In this document: piece by piece, positions 1 through 7,686 of the stretch
Layout of the letters: every line of letters begins with the position of its first letter
How positions within the stretch are numbered: the stretch's first letter is position 1
Origin: JAJXZP01 sp963787185
GTDB taxonomy: Bacteria > Spirochaetota > Spirochaetia > Treponematales > Rectinemataceae
DNA: 64,000 bases
Reading direction: 5' to 3'
NCBI GenBank assembly: GCA_963787185.1
Contig: CAWBCC010000015.1
Span: forward strand, 186,001 to 250,000
Translations under genes and position numbers: made by a program
The notes under the pieces: model-generated
Databases searched by the model: none
What the model was told of the DNA's origin: nothing
What the model saw: only the letters and a program-made list of their open reading frames with translations

Positions 1-240
1 TTTATTAACGGTTGGAGATTCTTTTTCTATTCGAACGAAAACGATGAGCCGCCACATATCCATTGCAAAAACGGCGAGCGAGAGGCAAAATTCTGGTTGA
101 TTCCCGACTCGTTCGATATTGAAGAAGCTTTCAGTTTCCAGCTTTCTCCGGCGGATCGCCGATTTTTACGCCAAACGATTTTTACCCACTTTGACTATAT
201 TATTCATGAGTGGGAATCCTTTACGGGAGGAAAACGATGA
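1..240 (+). CDS. DUF4160 family protein, 5' end outside the window
   Basis: The reading frame is open from base 1 to the TGA at 238-240, so the start lies upstream. The visible 79 residues contain the family's typical core: NGWRFFFYSNE, then EPPHIHC and a GEREAKFWL strand. DUF4160 proteins are about 85-100 residues, so only a few N-terminal residues are missing. The stop overlaps the next start (ATGA at 237-240), giving the common DUF4160-DUF2442 pair, which is toxin-antitoxin-like in arrangement. No biochemical role is established that I know of. The family call rests on motif recognition. Confidence 0.7.
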   Translation, partial: FINGWRFFFYSNENDEPPHIHCKNGEREAKFWLIPDSFDIEEAFSFQLSPADRRFLRQTIFTHFDYIIHEWESFTGGKR

Positions 241-485
241 TAGCGGCAACTTCCCGCCATACGGTAGACGGCCTGAGCTTCCAAGACGAAGTATTGATTA
301 TTACCATCGATGGACAGACTTTACGTTTACCCCTTGGCCGCGTATCGCAACGGCTCATTAACGCGACGCCACACCAGAGGCAACGCTTTGAAATATCGGC
401 TTCGGGTTACGGCATCCATTGGCCAGAGATTGACGAAGACTTATCCGTCGAAGGACTGTTGCGAACTTCGGAATCAGAAGATTGA
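237..485 (+). CDS. DUF2442 family protein
   Basis: 82-residue protein. I place the start at ATG 237 (MIAATSRHTVDGL) because it overlaps the upstream stop by four bases and follows GGAGG at 226-230; a longer frame from 210 would overlap the partner needlessly. The middle shows the DUF2442 pattern: a short strand (EVLIITIDGQTLRLPL), then LGRVSQRL, then a GYGIHWPEIDEDLSVEGLL tail, where W-P-x-I/L-D-E-D-L-S is typical. DUF2442 normally sits beside DUF4160, as here. The pair may be an antitoxin/toxin module, but the function is unproven. Confidence 0.7.
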   Translation: MIAATSRHTVDGLSFQDEVLIITIDGQTLRLPLGRVSQRLINATPHQRQRFEISASGYGIHWPEIDEDLSVEGLLRTSESED

Positions 486-486
486 G

Positions 487-740
487 CGACGCCCGCCACA
501 CCTGCAGCCTCACGAGGTGGCCCTTAAAGGAGTCGATCGTGAAAAGTGGTCGTTGGTTGTCTTCGCGTTCACAGTCCTCGAGGTATAGGTATCGACGATA
601 TCCCGGAATGAAGACTTCAGCTCTTTGACCGAGGCCCCGCGAAACTACATAATGACGTTCGCGTTGAGCAGCGTGCCGTAAAATACCTCTGCCTCGTCGT
701 CGTAGTCCGTCCCCCCGAGAAAGCCCTTATATGAAAGCAT
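487..740 (-). pseudogene. Degraded HicB-type antitoxin gene
   Basis: Reading the minus strand from ATG at 740-738 gives MLSYKGFLGGTDYDDEAEVF, then YGTLLNANVIM followed by an in-frame TAG. The frame then continues with FRGASVKELKSSFRDIVDTY, after which a frameshift is needed to read LEDCERE. This is the HicB pattern (YKGY..G.v.yd.e...f.G...VI.F.G.s..El...F...vd.YL..C). A premature stop and a frameshift make it a dead antitoxin gene. No HicA partner is visible. The remaining bases up to 820 hold nothing I can identify. Confidence 0.65.
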
Positions 741-820
741 TCCCATAGACTAATGATGGGAATTGATGACGGCATAGTCAAGTATTGCCGACGGCGCCGA
801 TAGACCCTTCCACAGTGCCC

Positions 821-849
821 TTGCCGGGGCGGGGGACCGATCGTACAAT
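821..849 (+). promoter_or_regulatory. Putative sigma70 promoter of the WYL regulator gene
   Basis: TTGCCG (821-826) and TACAAT (844-849) are separated by 17 bp, and the WYL regulator starts 41 bp after the -10. The -10 matches the consensus at five of six positions. This is a pattern-based prediction only. Confidence 0.5.
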
Positions 850-890
850 AAGAGATAACGAATAAGCCCCCAGCACAAAAGGTCGAGTTC

Positions 891-1856
891 ATGAGTCAGT
901 TCGAGCGCATCGCCTGTATCGACAGACTCCTCCGCGAGCAGGGCTCGGTCAGGACCGCCGAGGTCGCCGAGCGATTCGAAGTCTCAGGCCGCCAGGTCAA
1001 GCGCGACATAGAGTACCTCCGCGACCGGCTCGACGCTCCCATCGCCTACAGCCGCACCCGGCGCGCATACCGTTACGAACGGCCCTTCGACGAGCTCCGC
1101 TTCGCCGACGAAAAGCTCCTCTTATTCTACGTCCTCGCCCGCAGCCTCGCGGCGAACGAGCACTACGTGCCCATCGTGTCGGCCGAGCTACTGGCGAACC
1201 TCGAGTCCCACCTCGCCCGCGACTACCGCCCGGTGTCCGAGCGCATCAGCTACGAGCTCTCGCTGGCCGAGCCATTATCTATGGAAGATTTCACCACGGT
1301 CTGCCAGGCCATGCTCTTGGGGCGGCGTCTCGACCTCGTCTACGTAAATGCGAAGGCCGAACGCAGCGAGCGGAGCGTCGAACCGGAGCGGCTCGTCAAC
1401 TACGCGGGTCGCTGGTACCTCGTGGCCTGGGACCTCCTGCGGGAAGACCTGCGCACCTTCCACCTCTCACGCGTCGAGAGGCTCTCCATCTCCAAAGAAA
1501 AGATCACCTCCCCTCCCCCGCCCGGGCGCGACGCCTCCTCGATCGAGGTCTTCCTCGCCGCGGGCTTCGGCATCTTCAAGGGATCGGCCACCACCGAGGC
1601 CACCATACGAATACGCGGGAGCGCGGCGGCCCTCGTGGCGCGGCAGAGCTGGCACCCGAAGCAGCGCGTGGAGCGGGGAATCGGCTGCGACGGGGAGCCC
1701 TACACGGACATAACCGTCCCCGTGGCGGATTGGACCGAGCTCTTGGGCAGGGTGCTGTCCTTCGGTTCGGCCGCGGAGGCACTCTCTCCGCCGGATTTCA
1801 GGGCGAGATGGAGGGAGGAGATCGGGATGATGGGGAAGAAGGCGGGGATATCGTAA
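891..1856 (+). CDS. WYL-domain transcriptional regulator with N-terminal HTH
   Basis: 321 residues. Residues about 5-60 form a DeoR/HTH_11-like helix-turn-helix (LLREQGSVRTAEVAERFEVS then RQVKRDIEYLR). The WYL domain follows at about 130-205, with the motif GRWYLVAWD near 173-181 and LSRVERL after it. A C-terminal extension of roughly 110 residues resembles the WCX region of this family. WYL regulators sense ligands, probably nucleic acids or nucleotides, and frequently control defence loci. This one lies 85 bp upstream of an unknown gene and a UvrD-like helicase on the same strand, so control of that pair is a reasonable inference. A good promoter lies just upstream (821-849). Confidence 0.85.
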   Translation: MSQFERIACIDRLLREQGSVRTAEVAERFEVSGRQVKRDIEYLRDRLDAPIAYSRTRRAYRYERPFDELRFADEKLLLFYVLARSLAANEHYVPIVSAELLANLESHLARDYRPVSERISYELSLAEPLSMEDFTTVCQAMLLGRRLDLVYVNAKAERSERSVEPERLVNYAGRWYLVAWDLLREDLRTFHLSRVERLSISKEKITSPPPPGRDASSIEVFLAAGFGIFKGSATTEATIRIRGSAAALVARQSWHPKQRVERGIGCDGEPYTDITVPVADWTELLGRVLSFGSAAEALSPPDFRARWREEIGMMGKKAGIS

Positions 1857-1941
1857 GAGAAATCGATCGGAGGGACAGCGGGCGGCACGGGCTGCGAGTA
1901 GTATGAGGCCCTAGGCCCATTCCCGGAGGGGAGCGGAGAAG

Positions 1942-2544
1942 ATGACCGTGGCTCAGCGCGCGCGGATACAGAGGAAGATCGACCGCTACAAGAAGGCCCT
2001 CTCGGACCAGAAGGCCAGATTCGGGGCCATCGACGACAGTCAGGGCCTGCGCTACGAGATTCCGGTCCTCCAGATGCGGCTTTTGGACCTCACGGGAGCC
2101 TTGCGCTATCATACCTGGTTTTGGAAGAACATTCCCGACGACATCGGGGATCCGCTCATGTACCTCGCCTGGACGGCGATGTTCTATCACCGCGGCGAAC
2201 TCGAAAAGGCGAGAAATTGTCTGCGGTCGACCTTGTTTTCCAACCTCCACCTCATTCCCCGAGTCATCGGCAAACCCGTCGGCCCCTACGATATGTGGTA
2301 CGGCTCGAACATCGAAGAGCCGCTTTGGCTCGAGGGCTATGACTTTCGCTCGCTCGAGTTCCTTACGCCCGCCTTCCTCGAGTGGCTCGCCGAGGAATAC
2401 CGCAGCGACGAGATCACGAAGGACATAGCCCACTTCGTCGAGCTCAACCGAAAGTTTAAAGATGAACCAGTGGGTAAAAGCCGAACAGCTATCGTGGAGG
2501 AGATTGCGAAGATGCAGTATGGCGGAAGGGGTTCGGCTTCGTGA
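1942..2544 (+). CDS. Uncharacterised protein coupled to the downstream helicase
   Basis: 200 residues with no family I can name. A basic N-terminal helix (TVAQRARIQRKIDRYKKAL) looks coiled-coil-like. The middle is rich in aromatic residues (LRYHTWFWKNIPDDIGDP), and the C-terminal half looks mostly helical. No signal peptide or membrane segment is visible. GAGGGGAGCGGAG precedes the ATG at good spacing. The stop TGA (2542-2544) overlaps the GTG start of the helicase (2541), so the two are probably translationally coupled and work together. The role is unknown; being an accessory subunit of the helicase is inference from context. Confidence 0.6.
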   Translation: MTVAQRARIQRKIDRYKKALSDQKARFGAIDDSQGLRYEIPVLQMRLLDLTGALRYHTWFWKNIPDDIGDPLMYLAWTAMFYHRGELEKARNCLRSTLFSNLHLIPRVIGKPVGPYDMWYGSNIEEPLWLEGYDFRSLEFLTPAFLEWLAEEYRSDEITKDIAHFVELNRKFKDEPVGKSRTAIVEEIAKMQYGGRGSAS

Positions 2545-4742
2545 ACGCGGCAGGTGGAGCGATATCGACGACTGTCGACGACGATCTCTCCCGCCTCTCT
2601 CGGCTCGAGGGGAGCGATCCCGGCTTCTTCGTCCTCGCCGTGCACTCCTTCATCGAAGGCTTTCTGCGGAACCTCTACACGCCGGCCTGCCAGGAGGACG
2701 ACCGCTACAGTTGGTTCCTCGACTGCTATTACCATGACCTCGTCGCCGGCGCGGAGCGCTTCATTCCCGAGCTCGAACTGATCGCAAAGCTGAAGCTCCA
2801 GCGACAGCTGACCAATGGTGTCCGTCACGAGTTCGGAGCGCTGCATCCCGAAGAGGCGCGGAGCGCCGTCGAGCTTTTGCGGGCGTTCTCGCGTCTAGCG
2901 GGCTTCGAAACCTCGCCCGCAGTGGGGAAGCTCGAAGAGTGCCTGTGCCAGTGGGACGAGAAGCGCAGTCCCTACGAGCTGTGCCGCGAGCTCGCGGCGC
3001 TCGGCTTCCGCCTCCACGAGGAATCGAAGAAAAGCGCCGAGATGACCCGCCGCCTGGCCGAGTACGATGCCGCCACCAAGGCCGCCCGGGAGCTCGCCTT
3101 AGAGAAGAAGCGCCTCGAGGAGCGACTCGCAGAGCTGGAAGCCACGGCCGCGCGAAAAGACGAGCGGGTGGACAGTCTGCGCAAACAGAAGTTCGACCTC
3201 GAGGCGGAGCGGAAGGAGCTGGTTGCCCGCGTGGCCGCTCTCGCCGGCGAACAGAAGGCGAACCGCGACGCGCTCGCATCCCTCGCCCAGGTGAAGACCT
3301 ACATCGACGAGCTCGCGCGGGTCAGTGTCTACACGCGCACGCGCTTCGACTACGAGCGGAGGATATCCCGCCTGAGCGAGGAGCAGAAGCGGACGGTCGA
3401 CCAGATCCGCTTGGACGCCGACTTTCTCGTCAAGGGCGCCGCGGGCACGGGGAAGACTCTCGTCCTCCTCAAGGCTCTCGAGCGCTCGCTCGGGTCCGAC
3501 ACCCTCGGGTTCGAAGGGCCCGCGACGAGCATCCTCGTCACCTACACGAGGAGTCTCGTGAAATACGACGGCTACCTGGCCCGGATCATGTCCAAGGACG
3601 CCCGACCCGACAGGATCATGACCATGGACTCGCTCCTCTTCGAGCGGCTCGGAATGGTCGTCCCCGGAGCCCAGCTGAGTTTCGACTACCCGCGCGAGCT
3701 CGCGAAAACATTCGCCCCTCCGGGCGTACGCGCCGAAGACCTGGCACGCGAGGCCGAGGACTTCGTCTGGGCCAACCTGGTGAGCCGGACCGAGTACCTC
3801 GACGAACTCATCGACAGGGCGGGCATGAAGACCGCCCTCCGGCGGGAGGACCGCGGTCGGTACCTGGAGGCCATCGAGGCCATGGAGCACCGGATGGAGG
3901 CGGAGAAGCGGTACTCCCGCAACTACAGCCGGATCGTCTTCCTGCGCGAGGCCGCGAAACATCCCGAGAAGCTCAGGCTCGTCGACTACGCCTTCGTCGA
4001 CGAGGCCCAGGACCTCGCTCCCTGCGACCTGGCGGCGGTAAAACGCTGCACGCGGCGTTGCGTCGTTCTCGCCGGAGACTCGGATCAATCCCTCTACCGG
4101 AGCGGCTTCGGCTTCAGGCGCGCGGGTATCGACATCTCAGGCAGGACCAGGATCCTGAAGACCAACTACCGCAACACGGTCCAGATCCACGAGCTCGCCG
4201 AGCGCTACCGCGCCCTGATCCCCGGCCAAGACGTCGAGAACGCGCCCGAAGCCTTCCGCGTGGGCCCGCCCCCCGAGCTCATCGAGGCGAAGACCGAGGA
4301 CGAGCTCGTGGAGCTCCTGTGCGCGCGCATCGGTCTCTTCATCGGGCACCTCGGCTACGAGGCGGGCAACATCGCCGTCTTCGCGCCGCGCGAGGCCGAA
4401 GTGCAGAGACTGGAAAAGGCCTTCGCGGAGCGGGCCATCCCCGCCAAGAACATCAAAGCCGAAGACTTCGACTTCGCCAACCTCGGCCCCGTACGCCTCT
4501 CCACCCTCCACTCGGCCAAGGGCCTCGACTTTCCCGTCGTGCTCCTCTACCTCCCGCACATGCTCCCACCGGACCAGACCTGGGAGGCCGCGCTCGCCGA
4601 GTGCCTGCACCGCAATCTCATCTACGTGGCCATGACCCGCGCCCTGGACCAGCTCTCGGTCTTCTGCCTCGAAGGCTCGACGAGCAGGAGCATCGTGGCG
4701 CTCAAGGGGTGCTTTGGGGAGATGGAGGCATCGAGTGAGTAG
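2541..4742 (+). CDS. UvrD/Rep-like superfamily 1 helicase with N-terminal helical and coiled-coil region
   Basis: 733 residues, GTG start overlapping the upstream stop. Residues about 1-150 are helical (DPGFFVLAVHSFIEGFLR resembles the helical start of DUF4145-like domains). Residues about 155-260 form a long charged coiled coil. The helicase core follows: Walker A GAAGTGKT near 299-306, VDEAQDL near 485, GDSDQSLYR and TNYRNT (motifs III/IV region), then STLHSAKGLDFPVVLLY and YVAMTRAL (motifs V and VI). The motif set is complete, so it should be an active 3'-5' translocase. It is not a standard UvrD, PcrA or Rep because of the large N-terminal extension. With the WYL regulator and the coupled unknown gene, a defence cassette is plausible but not proven. 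Confidence 0.8.
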   Translation: MNAAGGAISTTVDDDLSRLSRLEGSDPGFFVLAVHSFIEGFLRNLYTPACQEDDRYSWFLDCYYHDLVAGAERFIPELELIAKLKLQRQLTNGVRHEFGALHPEEARSAVELLRAFSRLAGFETSPAVGKLEECLCQWDEKRSPYELCRELAALGFRLHEESKKSAEMTRRLAEYDAATKAARELALEKKRLEERLAELEATAARKDERVDSLRKQKFDLEAERKELVARVAALAGEQKANRDALASLAQVKTYIDELARVSVYTRTRFDYERRISRLSEEQKRTVDQIRLDADFLVKGAAGTGKTLVLLKALERSLGSDTLGFEGPATSILVTYTRSLVKYDGYLARIMSKDARPDRIMTMDSLLFERLGMVVPGAQLSFDYPRELAKTFAPPGVRAEDLAREAEDFVWANLVSRTEYLDELIDRAGMKTALRREDRGRYLEAIEAMEHRMEAEKRYSRNYSRIVFLREAAKHPEKLRLVDYAFVDEAQDLAPCDLAAVKRCTRRCVVLAGDSDQSLYRSGFGFRRAGIDISGRTRILKTNYRNTVQIHELAERYRALIPGQDVENAPEAFRVGPPPELIEAKTEDELVELLCARIGLFIGHLGYEAGNIAVFAPREAEVQRLEKAFAERAIPAKNIKAEDFDFANLGPVRLSTLHSAKGLDFPVVLLYLPHMLPPDQTWEAALAECLHRNLIYVAMTRALDQLSVFCLEGSTSRSIVALKGCFGEMEASSE

Positions 4743-4764
4743 GGGGAGTTATGCGGGAGGCAAA

Positions 4765-4847
4765 CCTTTTGGAAAGCAGCTTGTCTCCAATCACTGCGAG
4801 TCTCGCGATTGTCGACAAGCTGTCTCCCGCGCCCACCTTTCCAAAGG
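4765..4847. repeat. Long imperfect palindrome downstream of the helicase gene
   Basis: Nested inverted repeats: CCTTTTGGAAAG (4765-4776) pairs with CTTTCCAAAGG (4837-4847, one bulge). CAGCTTGTC (4777-4785) pairs with GACAAGCTG (4814-4822). AATC and GCGA near 4789-4799 pair with TCGC and GATT at 4803-4810. RNA from either strand could fold into one long hairpin. It may be a transcription terminator for the helicase operon or a small non-autonomous element; no T-tract follows immediately. Confidence 0.5.
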
Positions 4848-4933
4848 GGGAGGGCCCGGGCTGCAAACATAGGGAATTACTGGAGGCATGATGAAAACTA
4901 GCCCGATACGCGATCTAGGAGCCTTTTCTCAAG

Positions 4934-4963
4934 TTGATCCACGATGCTCATTGAGAGTATGTT
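4934..4963 (+). promoter_or_regulatory. Putative promoter of the crRNA-like RNA
   Basis: TTGATC (4934-4939), 18 bp, TATGTT (4958-4963). Transcription would begin around 4970, at the first bases of the degenerate CRISPR repeat (4967). Each box matches the sigma70 consensus at four of six positions. The exact fit of the predicted start to the repeat start supports the reading. Confidence 0.5.
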
Positions 4964-4966
4964 TTG

Positions 4967-5034
4967 GTCGTCAGCGTAAGCTGTGGATTGAAACATTGTT
5001 GATCGTAATAGTAGCCATTCTATGGAATGGCTAC
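4967..5034 (+). ncRNA. crRNA-like RNA (CreA-type antitoxin or cas-regulating guide RNA)
   Basis: Three parts are visible. First, a degenerate repeat (4967-4994): it starts GTCG like the array repeat, its stem is replaced by CAGC-GTAA-GCTG, and it ends GTGGATTGAAAC. That end is identical to the array repeat and includes the full 11-nt handle (TGGATTGAAAC) that Cas5c leaves on type I-C crRNAs. Second, a 16-nt guide (4995-5010, ATTGTTGATCGTAATA). Third, a perfect 10-bp hairpin (5011-5034, GTAGCCATTC, loop TATG, GAATGGCTAC) in place of a second repeat. The guide matches 13 of 16 bases next to a TTC PAM at 5179-5197. Two of the three mismatches fall at positions 6 and 12, which type I effectors leave unpaired. 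This is the architecture of CreA/CreR RNAs known from other type I systems. The function here is inferred. Confidence 0.75.
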
Positions 5035-5172
5035 TATCGATTTTATAAAAGAAACTATGTAAATTCCAATTACAGGGTTCCCAATTACATATTTCAAAAT
5101 GGATTAATTCATATGCCAAAGATAAAACTGGCCTTTGGGCCTATTGTTGTTCACCTAATAGGAAAAAACAAC

Positions 5173-5201
5173 TTGCCGTTCATTGTAGATAGCAATACAC
5201 T
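5173..5201 (+). promoter_or_regulatory. Putative creT promoter containing the guide RNA target
   Basis: TTGCCG (5173-5178), 17 bp, TACACT (5196-5201). The PAM-like TTC sits at 5179-5181, and the matched protospacer ATTGTAGATAGCAATA occupies 5182-5197, filling the spacer and entering the -10. Cascade bound there would block RNA polymerase. Start of transcription would be near 5208, just before the GGAGG (5209-5213) of the 59-codon ORF. No clear terminator separates that ORF from cas3, so this promoter may also feed the cas operon. Confidence 0.6.
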
Positions 5202-5220
5202 ATTGCTTGGAGGTTCCACA

Positions 5221-5400
5221 ATGAAAACGAGGAGTTTAATTCTTAGCCACTCTCATTCGCCCATATCTTACCACGAAACAATAGCGGATTTTGCCAAACA
5301 AGTAATTCGTGGGTTCAAAAATCGTTTCTATTATACCATTACGGCTCATAAATGTAACATTACAGTTAAGGTAAAAATTACTTTTAAGGGAAATACTTAG
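5221..5400 (+). CDS. 59-residue small protein, candidate CreT-like toxin
   Basis: ATG 5221 follows GGAGG with 7-nt spacing, and the ORF ends 32 bp before cas3. The frame is open further upstream (to 4888), but that part would cover the crRNA-like RNA gene and two promoters, so I take 5221 as the real start. The product is short and basic (MKTRSLILSHSHSP at the N-terminus, a basic strand-rich C-terminus VKVKITFKGNT) with no recognised family. Its codons are AT-rich and include several that are unusual beside its GC-rich neighbours (AGG, TTA, ATA), a feature of known CreT toxins that act by tying up rare tRNAs. The toxin role is inference from the promoter-target arrangement; it could instead be a leader ORF or untranslated. 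Confidence 0.5.
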   Translation: MKTRSLILSHSHSPISYHETIADFAKQVIRGFKNRFYYTITAHKCNITVKVKITFKGNT

Positions 5401-5432
5401 ACAAAAGACAGCGCATTAATTGGGGAGTATTT

Positions 5433-7670
5433 ATGAAAGATTCTGAGCCGATAGCGCATGTAAGGAAGAACGAGGACGGGAGTTGGGCGGAGCCGCACTG
5501 GCTCAAGAACCATCTTCTGGGTACTGCCGAGAAGGCAGGGCAATTCGCGGCGACATTCGACTCCGGGCCCTGGGGATACGCGGAAGGTATTGGCCATGAC
5601 ACAGGGAAGGGCACCGAAGCTTGGCAACGATACCTCTGCACAAAAAGCGGATACGATGAGGAAGCCCATCTCGAGAATAGAGCAGGGAAACAGGAGCATT
5701 CCACACCAAGCGCAAAACTGATGGAGGAGGCTCTAGGGAAAGGCATCGGGCGGATCCTTTCCTACTGCATCGCCGGCCACCACGCAGGCCTCGCGGATTG
5801 GCTCGGATCTCAAAGCGCCCTCGCCTTTAGATTGCAGAATACAAACTCCGAAGGCATTCCCAGCGAGTATCGCGAGCAAGTAGTTCTGCATCGCCCTTCC
5901 CAGCCGCCGTGGAAATTCAACACGGCGGGACTCGATATGTCGCTCTGGATCAGAATGCTCTTCTCCTGTCTTGTCGACGCGGATTTCCTGGACACAGAAG
6001 CGTATATGGACCCGACGAAACAGGTGGATAGGGGTTGCTATCTAACCTTACCGAAATTGCTCGAACGCTTCAATTTGTATATGGCCGAAAAGACTAAGAC
6101 AGCGCTCAGCACGACGGATACGACTGTAAACAGGGCCCGTCAGCAAGTCCTGGCTGATTGCCGCTCGGCCGCACTTCTGGATCCCGGCCTATTCTCATTG
6201 ACGGTACCAACAGGCGGGGGCAAGACTCTTTCGAGCATGGCTTTCGCCCTCGAGCATGCCGTGAAGTACGGCAAAGAGCGCGTGATCTACGTCATTCCCT
6301 ATACGAGTATCATCGAACAGAACGCGGACGTGTTCCGCGAGGCTGTAGGGAAAGACCAAGTCGTCGAGCACCACTCCAATCTGGACGATGACGACTCGAC
6401 GCCCAAGGCGCGATTGGCCGCAGAGAATTGGGACGCGCCCATTATCGTCACGACATCGGTGCAATTCTTCGAGTCGCTCTTCGCGGCCAAGACGAGCCGC
6501 TGCCGAAAACTGCACAATATTGCGAACAGCGTCGTAGTCCTCGACGAGGCGCAGCTGGTTCCTGTCGAGTATCTCGAACCCATTTTGGCCACGATGAAGC
6601 TGCTCTGCGAGCACTATAAGGTCAGCTTCGTCATGTGCACGGCGACACAACCGGCCTTCGAGGAACAGGATGGCTTCCCGTCCTTCCCCGGATTCGCCAA
6701 AGGAACGGTGCGCGAAATAGTCCGTGATGTGCCCAGCCTCTATCAAGGGCTAAGACGCGTCGAAGTCGAGCCACCGGCGGACTACAAGACGCCGAGGACC
6801 TGGGAAGAGCTGGGTGAGGAGATTAGGCAAGTCGATCAAGTCCTCTGTGTCGTCTCGGACAGAAGAAGTTGTCGAGAGTTGTTTAGACTCATGCCGGAAG
6901 GAAGTTACCATCTTTCAGCCCTCATGTGTCCCCAGCATCGGAGCGACGTCATCGCAAAAATCAAAGAGAGCCTGCGGAAAGGGGAGCCGATCCACGTGGT
7001 CAGCACACAGCTTGTGGAGGCAGGGGTGGACATTGATTTCCCTGTCGTCTATCGAGCCATGGCAGGCCTGGACTCGATAGCTCAGGCGGCGGGCCGTTGC
7101 AACCGCGAAGGGAAGCTGAGCAAAGAAGGAAGACTTGGTCGCGTGATTGTGTTCGTTCCGCCGCGAAAGGCCCCTGTAGGCATACTTAGGAAGGCGAGCG
7201 AGACCGCGACTCGAATGCTCGAAGGGGGGCTCGCCGACCCCATCGACCACTCGGTCTTTACGCCCTATTTCTCCGAATTGTACTGGAAGGCGAATTCTCT
7301 TGATAGCAAGGGGATCATCAAACTGCTGACCCCCGATACCGCCGAGTGTGGAATCCAGTTCCGCTCGGCGGCAGAGGCCTTCCAGTTGATAGACGACAGC
7401 ATGCAACGAACCATACTCGTTCCGTACGGCGAGGGCGAGAAGCTCATCGGAGAATTGAAGGGCCTGGGGCCGGAGCGCTGGCTTCTCCGAAAACTCCAAC
7501 GATATTCGGTCAACATCTACACGAACCAATTCGTCGACCTACGGGACCGTGGATCCATAGAAGAAGTGAGTCCGGGGATTTTTGTGCTGACCTGCAGCAT
7601 CGAATACGACGCCGCCGTCGGCTTGCTCGTCGATGAGATGCCGAGCGATCCCGCAGCCTTCATAGGATAA
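5433..7670 (+). CDS. cas3: Cas3 nuclease-helicase, type I-C
   Basis: 745 residues. N-terminal HD nuclease domain with the HD pair in GIGHDTGK (about 52-59) and a following GHHAGL. SF2 helicase core: PTGGGKT near 259-265, DEAQ box VVLDEAQLVP near 368-377, MCTATQPA motif III, TQLVEAGVDIDFPVV and QAAGRCNREG (motifs V and VI). Cas3 is recruited by the target-bound Cascade, nicks the displaced strand and degrades DNA processively. It heads the order cas3-cas5-cas8c-cas7 typical of subtype I-C. GGGGAG precedes the ATG. All catalytic motifs look intact. Confidence 0.97.
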   Translation: MKDSEPIAHVRKNEDGSWAEPHWLKNHLLGTAEKAGQFAATFDSGPWGYAEGIGHDTGKGTEAWQRYLCTKSGYDEEAHLENRAGKQEHSTPSAKLMEEALGKGIGRILSYCIAGHHAGLADWLGSQSALAFRLQNTNSEGIPSEYREQVVLHRPSQPPWKFNTAGLDMSLWIRMLFSCLVDADFLDTEAYMDPTKQVDRGCYLTLPKLLERFNLYMAEKTKTALSTTDTTVNRARQQVLADCRSAALLDPGLFSLTVPTGGGKTLSSMAFALEHAVKYGKERVIYVIPYTSIIEQNADVFREAVGKDQVVEHHSNLDDDDSTPKARLAAENWDAPIIVTTSVQFFESLFAAKTSRCRKLHNIANSVVVLDEAQLVPVEYLEPILATMKLLCEHYKVSFVMCTATQPAFEEQDGFPSFPGFAKGTVREIVRDVPSLYQGLRRVEVEPPADYKTPRTWEELGEEIRQVDQVLCVVSDRRSCRELFRLMPEGSYHLSALMCPQHRSDVIAKIKESLRKGEPIHVVSTQLVEAGVDIDFPVVYRAMAGLDSIAQAAGRCNREGKLSKEGRLGRVIVFVPPRKAPVGILRKASETATRMLEGGLADPIDHSVFTPYFSELYWKANSLDSKGIIKLLTPDTAECGIQFRSAAEAFQLIDDSMQRTILVPYGEGEKLIGELKGLGPERWLLRKLQRYSVNIYTNQFVDLRDRGSIEEVSPGIFVLTCSIEYDAAVGLLVDEMPSDPAAFIG

Positions 7671-7686
7671 GGGGAAGGAGGAAAAA

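Noticed and set aside
2939..4738. 599-codon ORF overlapping the helicase gene.
   Set aside because: Arg/Pro/Gly-rich translation of a GC-rich gene in the wrong frame; the helicase frame has all the motifs.
5029..5055. A second half-repeat ending GAAAC, 61 bp after the first, that would make a mini-array.
   Set aside because: Only five bases agree and there is no stem. The hairpin at 5011-5034 explains the 3' end better.
4888..5400. A single 170-codon membrane-like protein before cas3.
   Set aside because: Its first 111 codons cover a promoter, the crRNA-like RNA, its hairpin and the target promoter. The internal ATG at 5221 has the good ribosome site, so only the last 59 codons are kept as a candidate gene.
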